From a virus, in IMG/VR virus record IMGVR_UViG_3300044825_001069, positions 1-24,217 of that record: a stretch of 24,217 nt of DNA; one strand, 5' to 3'. The notes beneath the pieces are model-generated. The model did not search any database. It saw only the letters and a program-made list of their open reading frames with translations, and was not told the DNA's origin. A program made the position numbers and the translations under genes. How positions within the stretch are numbered: the stretch's first letter is position 1; each line of letters opens with the position of its first letter. Positions 6,494 to 13,352 of the stretch are shown here, one piece after another.

Positions 6494-6757
6494 TTAGAAT
6501 GGGAGCGAATCTGAATCATCTATTTTAGGAGTGTACTTTGTTTCATTAGGATAAGTCTTTGTTTCACTATCTTTTTTAAATGGTTCTTGAAACGATGCAC
6601 TAAAATACTTTGTACCTTTTTGTGATTCTTTGAACCATAAAGAGATTTCCATATCCTTACCGTTTACGTTTACTGTGCCTTTGTAATCTGGCTGAGTATC
6701 TTTTGTCTTATTGTTTTTAAAGATAGCTCCTGAATTGTTTTTGTTTTTACTTTCCAT
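6494..6757 (-). CDS. Small SSB-like DNA-binding protein
   Basis: 87 aa. The middle (about 10-55) has an OB-like beta pattern, with AIFKNN, YKGTVNVNGK, MEISLWF and TKYFSASF resembling DUF736/small phage SSB proteins. The tail is low-complexity and acidic, ending DDSDSLPF, the same kind of acidic-Pro-Phe tip by which SSB proteins recruit partners. It sits directly before Erf and the exonuclease, the usual place for a phage SSB. Its start overlaps the end of the preceding small regulator gene. Function inferred from tail, size and context. Confidence 0.65.
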   Translation of the reverse strand: MESKNKNNSGAIFKNNKTKDTQPDYKGTVNVNGKDMEISLWFKESQKGTKYFSASFQEPFKKDSETKTYPNETKYTPKIDDSDSLPF

Positions 6758-6914
6758 GTTTTAATTGTTTTTTTGATAATATAAATAATAAATGATTTCT
6801 TGTTTCTTTTGAAATATTAACTGAATATTTATTTCTTAAAATAGATATTAAATTAAAATCTTCTTCGGTTACTCTTATAGATAACTTTTTTTTAAGGTTT
6901 GTTTTTATTTTCAT
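6747..6914 (-). CDS. Ribbon-helix-helix-like small regulator, 55 aa
   Basis: A 55-residue frame with start ATG at 6914-6912, overlapping the stop TGA of the previous gene as ATGA, and with its end overlapping the SSB-like gene by 11 nt. This tight fit strongly supports it as a real gene. The sequence KKKLSIRVTEEDFNLISIL (8-26) looks like the DNA-contacting beta strand and first helix of a CopG/Arc-type ribbon-helix-helix protein; SVNISKETRNHLLFIL (31-46) would be the turn and second helix. Such proteins dimerise and repress promoters; this one may control the replication block. Family assignment is by eye. Confidence 0.6.
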   Translation of the reverse strand: MKIKTNLKKKLSIRVTEEDFNLISILRNKYSVNISKETRNHLLFILSKKQLKHGK

Positions 6915-7147
6915 TTTTTCTGTTTTTTATTGGTTAGTGTAAATTCTTTGTAATTAACTTTTGTTTTAGGATTCTGTTTCCAGCACTCGTTAATAGTGTA
7001 ACCTTTCTTTCTAATTTTAGCTAAAACTTTGTGAAGGTTTAACGTACCGCAGGCACATTCTTTTTTAGTGATTTGATAGGCATTTGAGCCTGTTATCACT
7101 TGCCCACCTAATAGGGCATCTAGGATTGCTTGTTCTTGTGTTTTCAT
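6911..7147 (-). CDS. Small winged-helix/HTH protein
   Basis: 78 aa. Residues 1-20 (TQEQAILDALLGGQVITG) and NLHKVLAKIRKKGYTI (37-52) follow the pattern of short winged-helix proteins common in phages: a first helix, a helix-turn-helix with a basic recognition helix, then a wing (NYKEFTL). A CACG motif at 32-35 replaces part of the usual HTH turn; two Cys could bind metal or be incidental. It overlaps the next gene by 4 nt. Probable DNA-binding protein of the early block; target unknown. Confidence 0.6.
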   Translation of the reverse strand: MKTQEQAILDALLGGQVITGSNAYQITKKECACGTLNLHKVLAKIRKKGYTINECWKQNPKTKVNYKEFTLTNKKQKK

Positions 7148-7174
7148 TGTTTTGTTTTTTACAAAATTAATAAA

Positions 7175-7399
7175 TTATTTTTTAAGTGTATTATAAGATA
7201 AATAATTATTTGTAAATCTTTGCATCTGATTTTCAAGTAGTTGGTATTTATCCACTAAATTAGTATCTGATTGCTGCGCTTCATTTAACTGTGCTAACTT
7301 AGTAGCTACATTATACAATTCATTTTCTGTTTCAAATATTTGATTTAATAGCCTTTCCTCTACTTTTGTAAGTCCAGACATATAGTATTTATTTTCCAT
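7175..7399 (-). CDS. Hypothetical coiled-coil protein, 74 aa
   Basis: Begins MENKYYMSGLTKVEERLLNQ; residues 10-65 are heptad-rich with Leu, Gln, Asn and Glu, suggesting one long coiled-coil helix pair. There are no Cys and no membrane segment. It lies between two small genes with short gaps (8 and 27 nt). The 27-nt gap downstream holds TAATTTTG (7169-7162), which fits TAnnTTTG but without a -33 element. Function unknown. Confidence 0.55.
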   Translation of the reverse strand: MENKYYMSGLTKVEERLLNQIFETENELYNVATKLAQLNEAQQSDTNLVDKYQLLENQMQRFTNNYLSYNTLKK

Positions 7400-7407
7400 A
7401 TAATATT

Positions 7408-7647
7408 TTATTTCAAATTAATATTTATTCGTTTTATTACATTTTCAATTTCATTTTGTTTTAATTTCATTATATTTGCTATTGCATCAATATTTTTATT
7501 TGAATTAATTATTTTTTCATTTTCTATTTCTTTTGCCTGTTTAATTAAATCTTCCCAAATAGCCCAAGACATATTAACTCCTACATGGTTGCATAATCGC
7601 TCTACTTCTAAATTAAGCCAATCAATTGCTGTTTGTTTATTTTCCAT
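7408..7647 (-). CDS. Hypothetical phage protein, 79 aa
   Basis: The N-terminus QTAIDWLNLEVERL and the central WEDLIKQAKEIENEKI (46-61 area) follow a pattern seen in many short phage early proteins of Bacteroidota (QTAxxWL ... IxxAKxME). Helical throughout. It overlaps the upstream gene by 11 nt. No function is established for this type as far as I know. Confidence 0.6.
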   Translation of the reverse strand: MENKQTAIDWLNLEVERLCNHVGVNMSWAIWEDLIKQAKEIENEKIINSNKNIDAIANIMKLKQNEIENVIKRININLK

Positions 7648-7846
7648 ACTTTTTTATTTTAACATTATAAAATTCTTCTATTAAGTCCAGTAAGTCATCG
7701 TGGCATTCACCATCTTTAAAAGCCTTTCCAATGGTTACTAAGCTGAAATACTTTTTTTTAGCCATTCCAAAACGTTTTATTTTGGTGTGGTCTCCATGAG
7801 TGTAATACTCAGTCATTTTAAATTTAATTGTTTGTGGTATTTTCAT
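7637..7846 (-). CDS. Hypothetical protein, 69 aa
   Basis: Basic small protein starting MKIPQTIKFKMTEYYTHG; residues 17-35 (GDHTKIKRFGMAKKKYFSL) are Lys/Arg-rich and could contact nucleic acid, and the end is an acidic helix (DDLLDLIEEFYNVKI). An internal Met at residue 11 is an alternative start. Three nt separate it from the upstream gene. No family recognised. Confidence 0.55.
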   Translation of the reverse strand: MKIPQTIKFKMTEYYTHGDHTKIKRFGMAKKKYFSLVTIGKAFKDGECHDDLLDLIEEFYNVKIKKYGK

Positions 7847-7849
7847 AAT

Positions 7850-8203
7850 TTATTTTCTAAAAGTTATATTGTTTTCTATTAATATTTGTTCAACTATTTT
7901 CCATGATTTTATTCCAACATGCCTTAATTGTAAAAATTTTTTTTTGCTTATTTCATCTGCATATTTGAATAAATAACCATTTTTTACGTATTCATTTCCA
8001 TCCCATTTTTCAGGAATATACAATAAAGCATCAACTATTTTATTGCTTAATTTTTCATTATTTACAAAATCTTCAATTGGAATACGATGTAAATTTTTAT
8101 GTACATCTTCTTTTTCTTTTGCTATTTTTTCTTTTAAAAAGTAGCTTTTTAATTCCTCTTTTTCATCATCTGATAATGATTCAATAAATAAATAAACGTT
8201 CAT
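7850..8203 (-). CDS. Protein with RNA polymerase alpha-CTD-like helix-hairpin-helix
   Basis: 117 aa. The N-terminal half is helical and very charged (SDDEKEELKSYFLKEKIA, 10-27). The C-terminal third, ISKKKFLQLRHVGIKSWKIV (85-104) followed by EQILIENNITF, has the helix-hairpin-helix pattern of the bacterial RNA polymerase alpha C-terminal domain (LLxIxNxGxKSxxEIxxxLxxxGL). In alpha this element binds UP DNA and activators. Inference: the phage protein may bind DNA or affect host transcription in the early stage. It overlaps the upstream gene by 4 nt. HhH repeats also occur in repair proteins, so the alpha-CTD reading is tentative. Confidence 0.5.
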   Translation of the reverse strand: MNVYLFIESLSDDEKEELKSYFLKEKIAKEKEDVHKNLHRIPIEDFVNNEKLSNKIVDALLYIPEKWDGNEYVKNGYLFKYADEISKKKFLQLRHVGIKSWKIVEQILIENNITFRK

Positions 8204-8517
8204 ATTGCTTGTTTTAATTGATTTTTAATATCTAAACTTTTAAACATCTTAATTAACTCTTGGCACAGTTGGAAGTTCCAGTCATTCTCATATTGATTGT
8301 TTCCAATGAATATTTTATGCCTTCCAACCACTTGCCCCTTCTCAAAGAATTGAAAATAAAATTGAGTTTCTTTGTCAGTAATAAACATTTCCATTACTGT
8401 ATTTTCTAAATTAACTCGGCTTATATTATTCCTATTGTAAAGGATTAAGTTAGCATCAACGAACCCATACCAATACTCTAAATTGTTATTGAGTTCTACG
8501 TAATTAGCGTTATTCAT
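8200..8517 (-). CDS. Hypothetical protein, 105 aa
   Basis: Starts MNNANYVELNNNLEYWYGFVD; it looks like a beta-rich fold with strands at VDANLILYN, MEMFITD, QFYFQFF and HKIFIG, then a C-terminal helix (FQLCQELIKMFKSLDI). No known motif. It overlaps both neighbours (4 and 8 nt), so it is part of the same early transcript. Function unknown. Confidence 0.55.
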   Translation of the reverse strand: MNNANYVELNNNLEYWYGFVDANLILYNRNNISRVNLENTVMEMFITDKETQFYFQFFEKGQVVGRHKIFIGNNQYENDWNFQLCQELIKMFKSLDIKNQLKQAI

Positions 8518-8755
8518 AAATTAATTTTTTAATGGTGTTGTAAACTTCGTTAAATTCTTTCTCTTCAATTCTTTCATAGCTGCATGGATATTGCATCATG
8601 TGTTGAGTAACTGTTATTGATTGCTCGTTTTCACCGAAAAATAAAACAGTTGTTCTACTTTCTTCTATCATGTAGTAGTGATAGGATTGTTTAGTAAAAA
8701 GTGGAAGTTGAACCTCCACTTGTACTTTTTCTTTTCTTTCAATTGTGATTTTCAT
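8510..8755 (-). CDS. Hypothetical protein, first gene of early operon, 81 aa
   Basis: Start placed at ATG 8755 (MKITIERKEKVQVEVQLPL). A longer frame reaches 8812, but that start would lie inside the promoter. The protein is short and beta-rich at first (ITIERKEKVQVEVQLPLF), with His/Tyr-rich middle segments and a C-terminal helix (EFNEVYNTIKKLI). It is the first gene downstream of the 8781-8812 promoter, so it is probably made early. No family recognised. Confidence 0.6.
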   Translation of the reverse strand: MKITIERKEKVQVEVQLPLFTKQSYHYYMIEESRTTVLFFGENEQSITVTQHMMQYPCSYERIEEKEFNEVYNTIKKLIYE

Positions 8756-8780
8756 TGTGTTTGTGTTTTTAATTATAAAG

Positions 8781-8813
8781 CAAATATAAAGCAAATTATT
8801 ATATAAATGCAAA
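8781..8813 (-). promoter_or_regulatory. Early-operon promoter (Bacteroidota type)
   Basis: On the minus strand a TTTG at 8813-8810 is followed after 21 nt by TATATTTG (8788-8781). This fits the flavobacterial consensus TTG, about 17-23 nt, TAnnTTTG. The predicted start is near 8775, about 20 nt before the ATG at 8755. It is the best complete promoter in the window. The rest of the gap (8814-8875) is AT-rich and holds a small palindrome TTGATAATCAA (8841-8851), a possible operator. Confidence 0.6.
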
Positions 8814-8875
8814 TAAATTTTTATTAATTATCGTAACTAATTGATAATCAAGGCAATTATTTTTAATAAAGTTTA

Positions 8876-9352
8876 TTATTTTATCAGCTTATCTAACTGA
8901 TTTTGTTTTTGTGCAGATCCTTGAGAACTTCCAAAATAATAAGAAATAATTTGAGTACATACGGCTGAAAGTACACCTAATACATAGATTATAATGTCTT
9001 TTTCATTTCCTACTTGCTTAAACATTAGCATGTAAAAAAGAATAAAAGTCAATGCAACTACTGTTAATGCAAGTATTGGAGTTACTATCTTATTTAATAA
9101 AGGGGCTTTTTCCGCTGTAGCTATTTGTATTTCACGATTACGTGCTGACTCCATTTCCTTTTGGTACACTTCTAATTGCTTAGTGTGTTCAATTTCCATA
9201 GCTTTTAACTCTTCACTTACTACCTTTCTTAGTTCTAAGTTAGCAGCATCCTTTTCCTCTTTCGTTTGTACGAATTTATCAACTACATTACCAACTGATT
9301 CAACTATCTGACCAGTTCCTCCAGAAAATATTTTTTGAAATAAATTAGGCAT
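8876..9352 (-). CDS. Holin, 3TM-holin-like
   Basis: 158 aa. The Gly-rich amphipathic N-terminus (GGTGQIVESVGNVVDKF, 11-27) with TKEEK after it is typical of the phage Holin_3TMs family; a long charged helix follows (32-80), then two clear membrane segments at about 89-110 (IVTPILALTVVALTFILFYM) and 119-140. The short Gln/Lys-rich tail would stay in the cytoplasm. It should form the inner-membrane lesion at lysis. It lies beyond a terminator that ends the structural/DUF5675 block, so it may be expressed on its own; a plus-strand promoter-like box overlaps its leader. Confidence 0.8.
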   Translation of the reverse strand: MPNLFQKIFSGGTGQIVESVGNVVDKFVQTKEEKDAANLELRKVVSEELKAMEIEHTKQLEVYQKEMESARNREIQIATAEKAPLLNKIVTPILALTVVALTFILFYMLMFKQVGNEKDIIIYVLGVLSAVCTQIISYYFGSSQGSAQKQNQLDKLIK

Positions 9353-9364
9353 AAATTTTTTGAT

Positions 9365-9439
9365 TATATTTGCACTCGTTCTTTGTGATTTTCATACAAA
9401 TGTTTTTAACACTAAAAGCAGCTTTCGGGCTGCTTTTTT
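9365..9439 (+). ncRNA. Possible plus-strand small RNA antisense to holin leader
   Basis: TATATTTG occurs on the plus strand at 9365-9372 and a strong terminator with six T follows at 9414-9439. A transcript of about 60 nt starting near 9379 is implied, antisense to the region upstream of the holin start (9352). No TTG lies at the ideal -33 spacing (the nearest TTTG, 9334-9337, is 27 nt away). Speculative. Confidence 0.3.
9414..9439. terminator. Intrinsic terminator, end of structural/lysis operon
   Basis: AAAAGCAGC (9414-9422) and GCTGCTTTT (9429-9437) form a 9-bp stem with a 6-nt loop. It sits 4 nt past the stop of the DUF5675 gene on the minus strand, with four T there, and has six T on the plus strand. 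It can act both ways, better in the plus direction. Confidence 0.85.
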
Positions 9440-9440
9440 G

Positions 9441-9866
9441 CTATACAATCTCTATTGTATGAACCTCTTGATTATGTAACAACAAACGATTAACTAAGTC
9501 CGTTTCAGCTTTTGTGCTTTCATAAATAGAGTTCTCACCTTTTTTATATCCGATTAAAATACAGCCCAACGAATCGTTTGCAGAGTTCCCACGATGCAAC
9601 AACACTCCGTCAAAGCCCTTAATATCTAAGATACGAGGTAACATTCTTTTAAATTTAGGTGACTGATTAACTATTAATTTATAAAATCCTGATGGAATAG
9701 CAGTTAAACCGAATATCTTTTTTGTATTGATAAATAATAAAGAATCACTTTGTTTTAATCCCCTGTCCTTATCTTCTAATGTGTAACAAAAGAAAACATC
9801 ATTGATAAATAAACTACCAATGGTGCATACATCGTTCTTTATTTCCCTAACTACTTTTAGTTTCAT
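9441..9866 (-). CDS. DUF5675-family protein, probable lysis role
   Basis: 141 aa. It matches the DUF5675 pattern: CYTLEDKDRG (27-36), GLTAIPSGFYKL (53-64), DGVLLHRGN (86-94) and SLGCILIG (99-106). The conserved His (91) and the GC pair (101-102) recall the His/Cys of L,D-transpeptidase-like folds, hence a role on peptidoglycan is suspected, but activity is not proven for this family to my knowledge. It is next to a small membrane protein and upstream of the holin, consistent with a lysis module. No signal peptide. It overlaps the upstream gene by 20 nt and is the last gene before the terminator. Confidence 0.75.
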   Translation of the reverse strand: MKLKVVREIKNDVCTIGSLFINDVFFCYTLEDKDRGLKQSDSLLFINTKKIFGLTAIPSGFYKLIVNQSPKFKRMLPRILDIKGFDGVLLHRGNSANDSLGCILIGYKKGENSIYESTKAETDLVNRLLLHNQEVHTIEIV

Positions 9867-10050
9867 CTTCTATTTTCTTTGGTAATATAGCTTGTTCAGG
9901 TTTACTGTATATTTGTTCAAGTCTTTCTCTTTCCAAACAGTTATAAAGTTTCTGTTCCAAGTGTTCTACTCGGTTATGTGTATGCCATAGCCACAATACT
10001 AAAACAGCAGTTGCGCCATGTTTCTTTATTAAGTCTAATGCTTCTTTCAT
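9847..10050 (-). CDS. Small membrane protein, possible spanin/holin accessory
   Basis: 67 aa. After a short helix (MKEALDLIKKHG) comes a hydrophobic stretch ATAVLVLWLWHTH (13-25), long enough for a short membrane anchor, then a coiled-coil-like part (RVEHLEQKLYNCLERERLEQ) and a charged tail. This N-in, C-periplasmic arrangement is typical of small lysis accessory proteins such as inner-membrane spanins, but it is short for one. It overlaps genes on both sides (4 and 20 nt). Function inferred from context only. Confidence 0.5.
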   Translation of the reverse strand: MKEALDLIKKHGATAVLVLWLWHTHNRVEHLEQKLYNCLERERLEQIYSKPEQAILPKKIEDETKSS

Positions 10051-10265
10051 GGTATTGGTGGTGTTGGTGGTGGTGTATAAGGGCTTAAAGGAATTTGCAA
10101 TAAAGGAGAGTATTCCGTTTGTGCAATATCTGCTTCATCCTGTTCACTTAAAAATAAAAAATAAACTCCGTTAATATCTTGAACGAAATTAAAAAAAGTA
10201 TCACTATCAATGAATACTCCTTGTAATTGTTCTGCCTGTTCGTTTGTTACTATTCTGCCTTCCAT
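10047..10265 (-). CDS. Small protein with proline-rich tail, 72 aa
   Basis: The N-terminal 50 residues are acidic (QAEQLQGVFIDSDTFFNFVQ, 11-30) and the C-terminus is Pro/Thr-rich (YTPPPTPPIP). Its ATG overlaps the stop of the upstream tail gene as TAATG, a sign of coupled translation. It follows the putative receptor-binding proteins, so it may be a tail-associated or chaperone-like protein. No family recognised. Confidence 0.55.
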   Translation of the reverse strand: MEGRIVTNEQAEQLQGVFIDSDTFFNFVQDINGVYFLFLSEQDEADIAQTEYSPLLQIPLSPYTPPPTPPIP

Positions 10266-11110
10266 TATACGTTTATTCCAAAATAAGTCATTAATGTGTT
10301 TACCCTTGTGTAAAAATTACTTGCCTCTGCATCTGTTAAACCATCCCCTATTGATGCGAATGATTGCTGTCTATTTGAGTAATTACTATATGTATCAATA
10401 CCAGCATCATTAATATATCTTACCGCCCCTAATGGCATTGAATATCTCGCCCTCGTTCCTGTACTTGTATTTGTATTAGTTCCAAAAATTGATGAGTTTT
10501 TATATTGCTTTAAACTTGTTGATGTTGTTCTACTTGTTATATAAAATCCTCGACTATCTGTATTTGCACCAGAAACTCTATTAGAGTCATCTGCTTGTAT
10601 AGTACCATATAAAATATTTGAGTTTCTTGGCAATAAATAATATGTACTTACAACAACACCTGCTCCCATATCATCTTGAATACCAATATCACAACCAGCA
10701 TTATCACTATTTGTTCTTAAATAAACACTAATGTGACTATTATTATTTGTTAAATTAGTACCTGGTATTAAAAAAGTTGATGCGTAGGCATTTGTTGGAG
10801 TAATACCTCCACTTGAATAAGTCCATCCCGTTGAAAATGTTAATCTAAAAGCTGCATTTGTATCAACAGGATTAACTAAATTCCATTTACAAGCCGCTGC
10901 ACTTCCCCATATAGGCAAGTACATCGCCTTAATCTTAGTATAAATGCCATCACTTTTAAGCCCTAAATAAAAGTCGTTTATTGCGTTTTTATCAGCAGAA
11001 CTTGTTATTGCTGTGTTAGCAGTAAAGTAAGCTAAAGCATCTGTATCATAAGCTACAGCTCCACCAGCTTTTACATTGCCTTTAAATAGATTTTTACCTA
11101 TTCCTATCAT
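10265..11110 (-). CDS. Putative tail/receptor-binding protein, 281 aa
   Basis: Residues 24-130 include AYFTANTAITSSADKNAIND and FYLGLKSDGIYTKIKAMYLP, then KWNLVNPVDTNAAFRLTFS and a Gly/Thr/Asn-rich beta region. This pattern (a helical start, GLKxDGIWTKxKAxYP, KWNLxxPxDxxAAxRLxF) is common in tail-tip or adhesin proteins of Bacteroidota phages. The C-terminus (FASIGDGLTDAEASNFYTRV) may form a helical end-cap. It sits among tail fibre genes and probably contributes to host binding. The exact role is inferred. Confidence 0.6.
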   Translation of the reverse strand: MIGIGKNLFKGNVKAGGAVAYDTDALAYFTANTAITSSADKNAINDFYLGLKSDGIYTKIKAMYLPIWGSAAACKWNLVNPVDTNAAFRLTFSTGWTYSSGGITPTNAYASTFLIPGTNLTNNNSHISVYLRTNSDNAGCDIGIQDDMGAGVVVSTYYLLPRNSNILYGTIQADDSNRVSGANTDSRGFYITSRTTSTSLKQYKNSSIFGTNTNTSTGTRARYSMPLGAVRYINDAGIDTYSNYSNRQQSFASIGDGLTDAEASNFYTRVNTLMTYFGINV

Positions 11111-11385
11111 ATATTTTTTTCTGAATAAGCTATAATACTTCCACTTGTTAAAGTAATTGCAGTAATGTATTCAAAATAAGGTAAATAATACCAATCACCA
11201 GCTTTTAATGTTTTACCACTTATTCCAAATGTAGTAACATAATTATTACCTCCTCCAGTTGCAACACTTACAACTGTATCTTCACGAACATAAAAAGCAC
11301 AAATTTGTTTTCCTGTTCTTGCGTTTGTATCTGCAATAAGTTCCGAACCCCCTGAAACTCCTGCTCTATTTGCGAATGTTATCAT
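11107..11385 (-). CDS. Small virion/tail protein, 92 aa
   Basis: Ser/Gly/Thr-rich beta-strand protein (SGGSELIADTNARTGKQICA, then VVSVATGGG). The arrangement, a small beta protein before a receptor-binding-like gene with a 4-nt overlap, fits a tail or decoration protein. No specific family recognised; function inferred from neighbours. Confidence 0.55.
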   Translation of the reverse strand: MITFANRAGVSGGSELIADTNARTGKQICAFYVREDTVVSVATGGGNNYVTTFGISGKTLKAGDWYYLPYFEYITAITLTSGSIIAYSEKNI

Positions 11386-11399
11386 TTTAATTTATTTTT

Positions 11400-11567
11400 T
11401 TATTGTTGTTCTATGTAACCAAATCTAATTTCTGTTTGTGGATAAAGTAAGTCATAAGCATAAAACTCTTTTAATCCATCATACTTACCGCCATAATAAT
11501 AAATGTTATATTTATTAATTATTTTACCGTCTATTTCTATTGGTTCGTGTTTAATCTTATAATACAT
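11400..11567 (-). CDS. Small hypothetical protein, 55 aa
   Basis: A 55-residue frame starting MYYKIKHEPIEIDGKIINKY, rich in Tyr and Ile, and ending GYIEQQ. Its ATG lies 1 nt past the stop of the tail fibre gene and it fills an otherwise empty 180-nt gap. Codon use and base composition match its neighbours. Such short proteins between fibre genes can be fibre-assembly chaperones or connectors, but no family is recognised. Confidence 0.55.
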   Translation of the reverse strand: MYYKIKHEPIEIDGKIINKYNIYYYGGKYDGLKEFYAYDLLYPQTEIRFGYIEQQ

Positions 11568-11568
11568 T

Positions 11569-13020
11569 TTAATATCCTTTTATGTTAAATGAATACATTA
11601 CACTTACTGGATTTGTAACCCAATTAGGATTAGTTATTTGAATAATTAAACTATCGTTTAAACTATTAGCTAATGATGTTCTAAAATATAACTGATTTAT
11701 TCTTTCACTATGTTTTATAGTTCCTAATGTTTGTTCTGTTGATTGAGTAATATTTTGAAGTTTAACAGTTGAATTTTCTGTGCTGCCTAATGTTGTTCTA
11801 ACAAATACAGTCACGTAAATATCATAAATACAATTAGCCTTAATACTTTTAAAAGGTATAGTGTTAGTTGTTTCAGGAGCAAAATTATTTAAAGCACCTG
11901 AATAATAAACAGAACCATCTGGAGAATTAACATTTGATGTATCAGCATATAATTCAAAACTATATAATGGAGCAGGTGTATAACCCAAAACACTTGCTAT
12001 TGTTTTATTTTTCCAAAGTTGTGTTGAACTTTCATAAATCAATGCATCATTATTTGCTAATGTTCCCTGATTAATATATACGTTGTGAAGTTCATCTAAT
12101 TCCCACCCGTTCATTATTTTAACGTATATTTTACCATTGTTTTGGTGTGCGTATTCAACGTAACCGATAACAACAATATGACCTGTACTTCCATCAGGCT
12201 TAACGTTTGTTAAACTTCCTGCTGTTGTTGGGCTTAAATAAAGTACATCACCATCTGCCCATGTTTCACCTTGTAAAGTTCCCGTTGTATCTAATCCAGT
12301 AATTTGTCCTACAGTAATAACAAAACCTTCTTGGTTATTATTTATATTTTCTGCAACTATTCCAATTGTATCTGCGCTGTTTAAATCATTGTTAGCTTGT
12401 GCAAAATTTATAGCTAATCTTTGCCCTTGTGCGCTTTGTACTTTTACAGCCTGATAATTTGCACGTAATAAATTTTGAGTAGTTTTATTTACTACTCTTG
12501 CGTATAAATCCTGTGCTAATTTTGCATTGATTGTACCGCCTTTTAAACCTATTTCACCAGTTCCTAAACTATCATTCCAAACTACTTTACCAACTGCGTT
12601 TGTATTAGTTGCAGTTGTATCTAATTGTAAATAATCACTTGTAACCCCAGCTGTATTAATTGCATTTGTAGTTGTTGCTCCTAAGTCAGTAACGCTTTGT
12701 AAATCTTGACTGCCACCTGCTCCACCACCAACGTAAGACAAAGCACTCCATAAATTAGTGCCATTTCCTATTTTAACTTTATAAGATGCGTTTCCAGTAT
12801 CTTCTATACCTAACTGACCTTTTAATAAAATAGTTGTTGTATCTGCATTCCATTGAGCAGTTGTTTTTGTTAGGTGTTGAATGCTCCAATCTACTAAACC
12901 GCTTGTAACGTTTCCTGTTTGCGTTCCTAAATCTTTTATTCCAAAGATATTTAAAACCACATCTGCAAATGATTTTAACTTCAATACTCCGTTTAATATT
13001 TTAAGTTTATAAGGTGTCAT
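11569..13020 (-). CDS. Tail fibre / host-recognition protein
   Basis: 483 aa. Residues 45-100 carry TKTTAQWNADTTTILLKGQL, then GIEDTG and KVKIGNGTNLWSALSYVGGG, the N-terminal pattern of phage hyaluronidase-like/tropism-determinant fibre proteins (TxxxWxxxxxIL..GxxG.E.DTG..K.GdG..W..L.Y). SVTDLGATTTNAINTAG (109-125) is a typical fibre linker. The middle has a compact beta domain with YVEYAHQNNGKIYVKIMNG; the C-terminus (about 350-483) is another beta domain. It follows the BppU-like baseplate protein with a 4-nt overlap, so it is likely attached to the baseplate. Confidence 0.75.
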   Translation of the reverse strand: MTPYKLKILNGVLKLKSFADVVLNIFGIKDLGTQTGNVTSGLVDWSIQHLTKTTAQWNADTTTILLKGQLGIEDTGNASYKVKIGNGTNLWSALSYVGGGAGGSQDLQSVTDLGATTTNAINTAGVTSDYLQLDTTATNTNAVGKVVWNDSLGTGEIGLKGGTINAKLAQDLYARVVNKTTQNLLRANYQAVKVQSAQGQRLAINFAQANNDLNSADTIGIVAENINNNQEGFVITVGQITGLDTTGTLQGETWADGDVLYLSPTTAGSLTNVKPDGSTGHIVVIGYVEYAHQNNGKIYVKIMNGWELDELHNVYINQGTLANNDALIYESSTQLWKNKTIASVLGYTPAPLYSFELYADTSNVNSPDGSVYYSGALNNFAPETTNTIPFKSIKANCIYDIYVTVFVRTTLGSTENSTVKLQNITQSTEQTLGTIKHSERINQLYFRTSLANSLNDSLIIQITNPNWVTNPVSVMYSFNIKGY

Positions 13021-13352
13021 GAAGTTCTAATTGTAACATGGTTTTCAAAAATTATTTTATCAGTAATTACAGAATAAATAATATTATTCGTATCCTTAAC
13101 TTTTACATCATAAAGAAACGAACCAACTAAACTAACATTTGCTGAAGTCATATCAAATTCCGTGATTCCTTCCAATGCTGTTACATGAGTAGTTGTATTT
13201 ATGCTAATTATAGCTTGTGCGTCAGTATCTTCGTATCTTTTTTTAACAGTAAAAAAGCAAGTGCATCCAGTTAAATCGAATGCAGTGCCATCTTCAGAAA
13301 GTATCTGAATTTTTACTGGATAAGTATCACCAACAATCCTTCGGATAACCAC
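13017..13352 (-). CDS. BppU-N-like baseplate protein
   Basis: 111 aa. It begins RRIVGDTYPVKIQIL, followed by DGTAFDLTGCTCFFTVKKRY and ends in VITDKIIFENHVTIRTS; the pattern (GDtxP..i.l...DGt.iDLTG..i.f.vk ... G.f.ydV) is that of the N-terminal domain of phage baseplate upper protein (BppU). In lactococcal phages this domain links receptor-binding proteins to the baseplate. Here it is a stand-alone protein preceding the fibre. It overlaps the connector gene by 26 nt. Confidence 0.7.
   Translation of the reverse strand: MVIRRIVGDTYPVKIQILSEDGTAFDLTGCTCFFTVKKRYEDTDAQAIISINTTTHVTALEGITEFDMTSANVSLVGSFLYDVKVKDTNNIIYSVITDKIIFENHVTIRTS

Noticed and set aside
8756-8812. Longer N-terminus for the first early gene
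   Set aside because: The extension covers the TATATTTG box and its -33 spacer and would be upstream of the predicted transcript start.
10047-10090. GGTGGTGTT-type repeat considered as a functional DNA repeat
   Set aside because: It is simply the coding sequence of the proline-rich tail (TPPPTPPIP) of the 72-aa protein.
10265-13020. Variable fibre region considered as the target of a diversity-generating retroelement
   Set aside because: No reverse transcriptase gene and no A-to-N-type template repeat was seen in the window.
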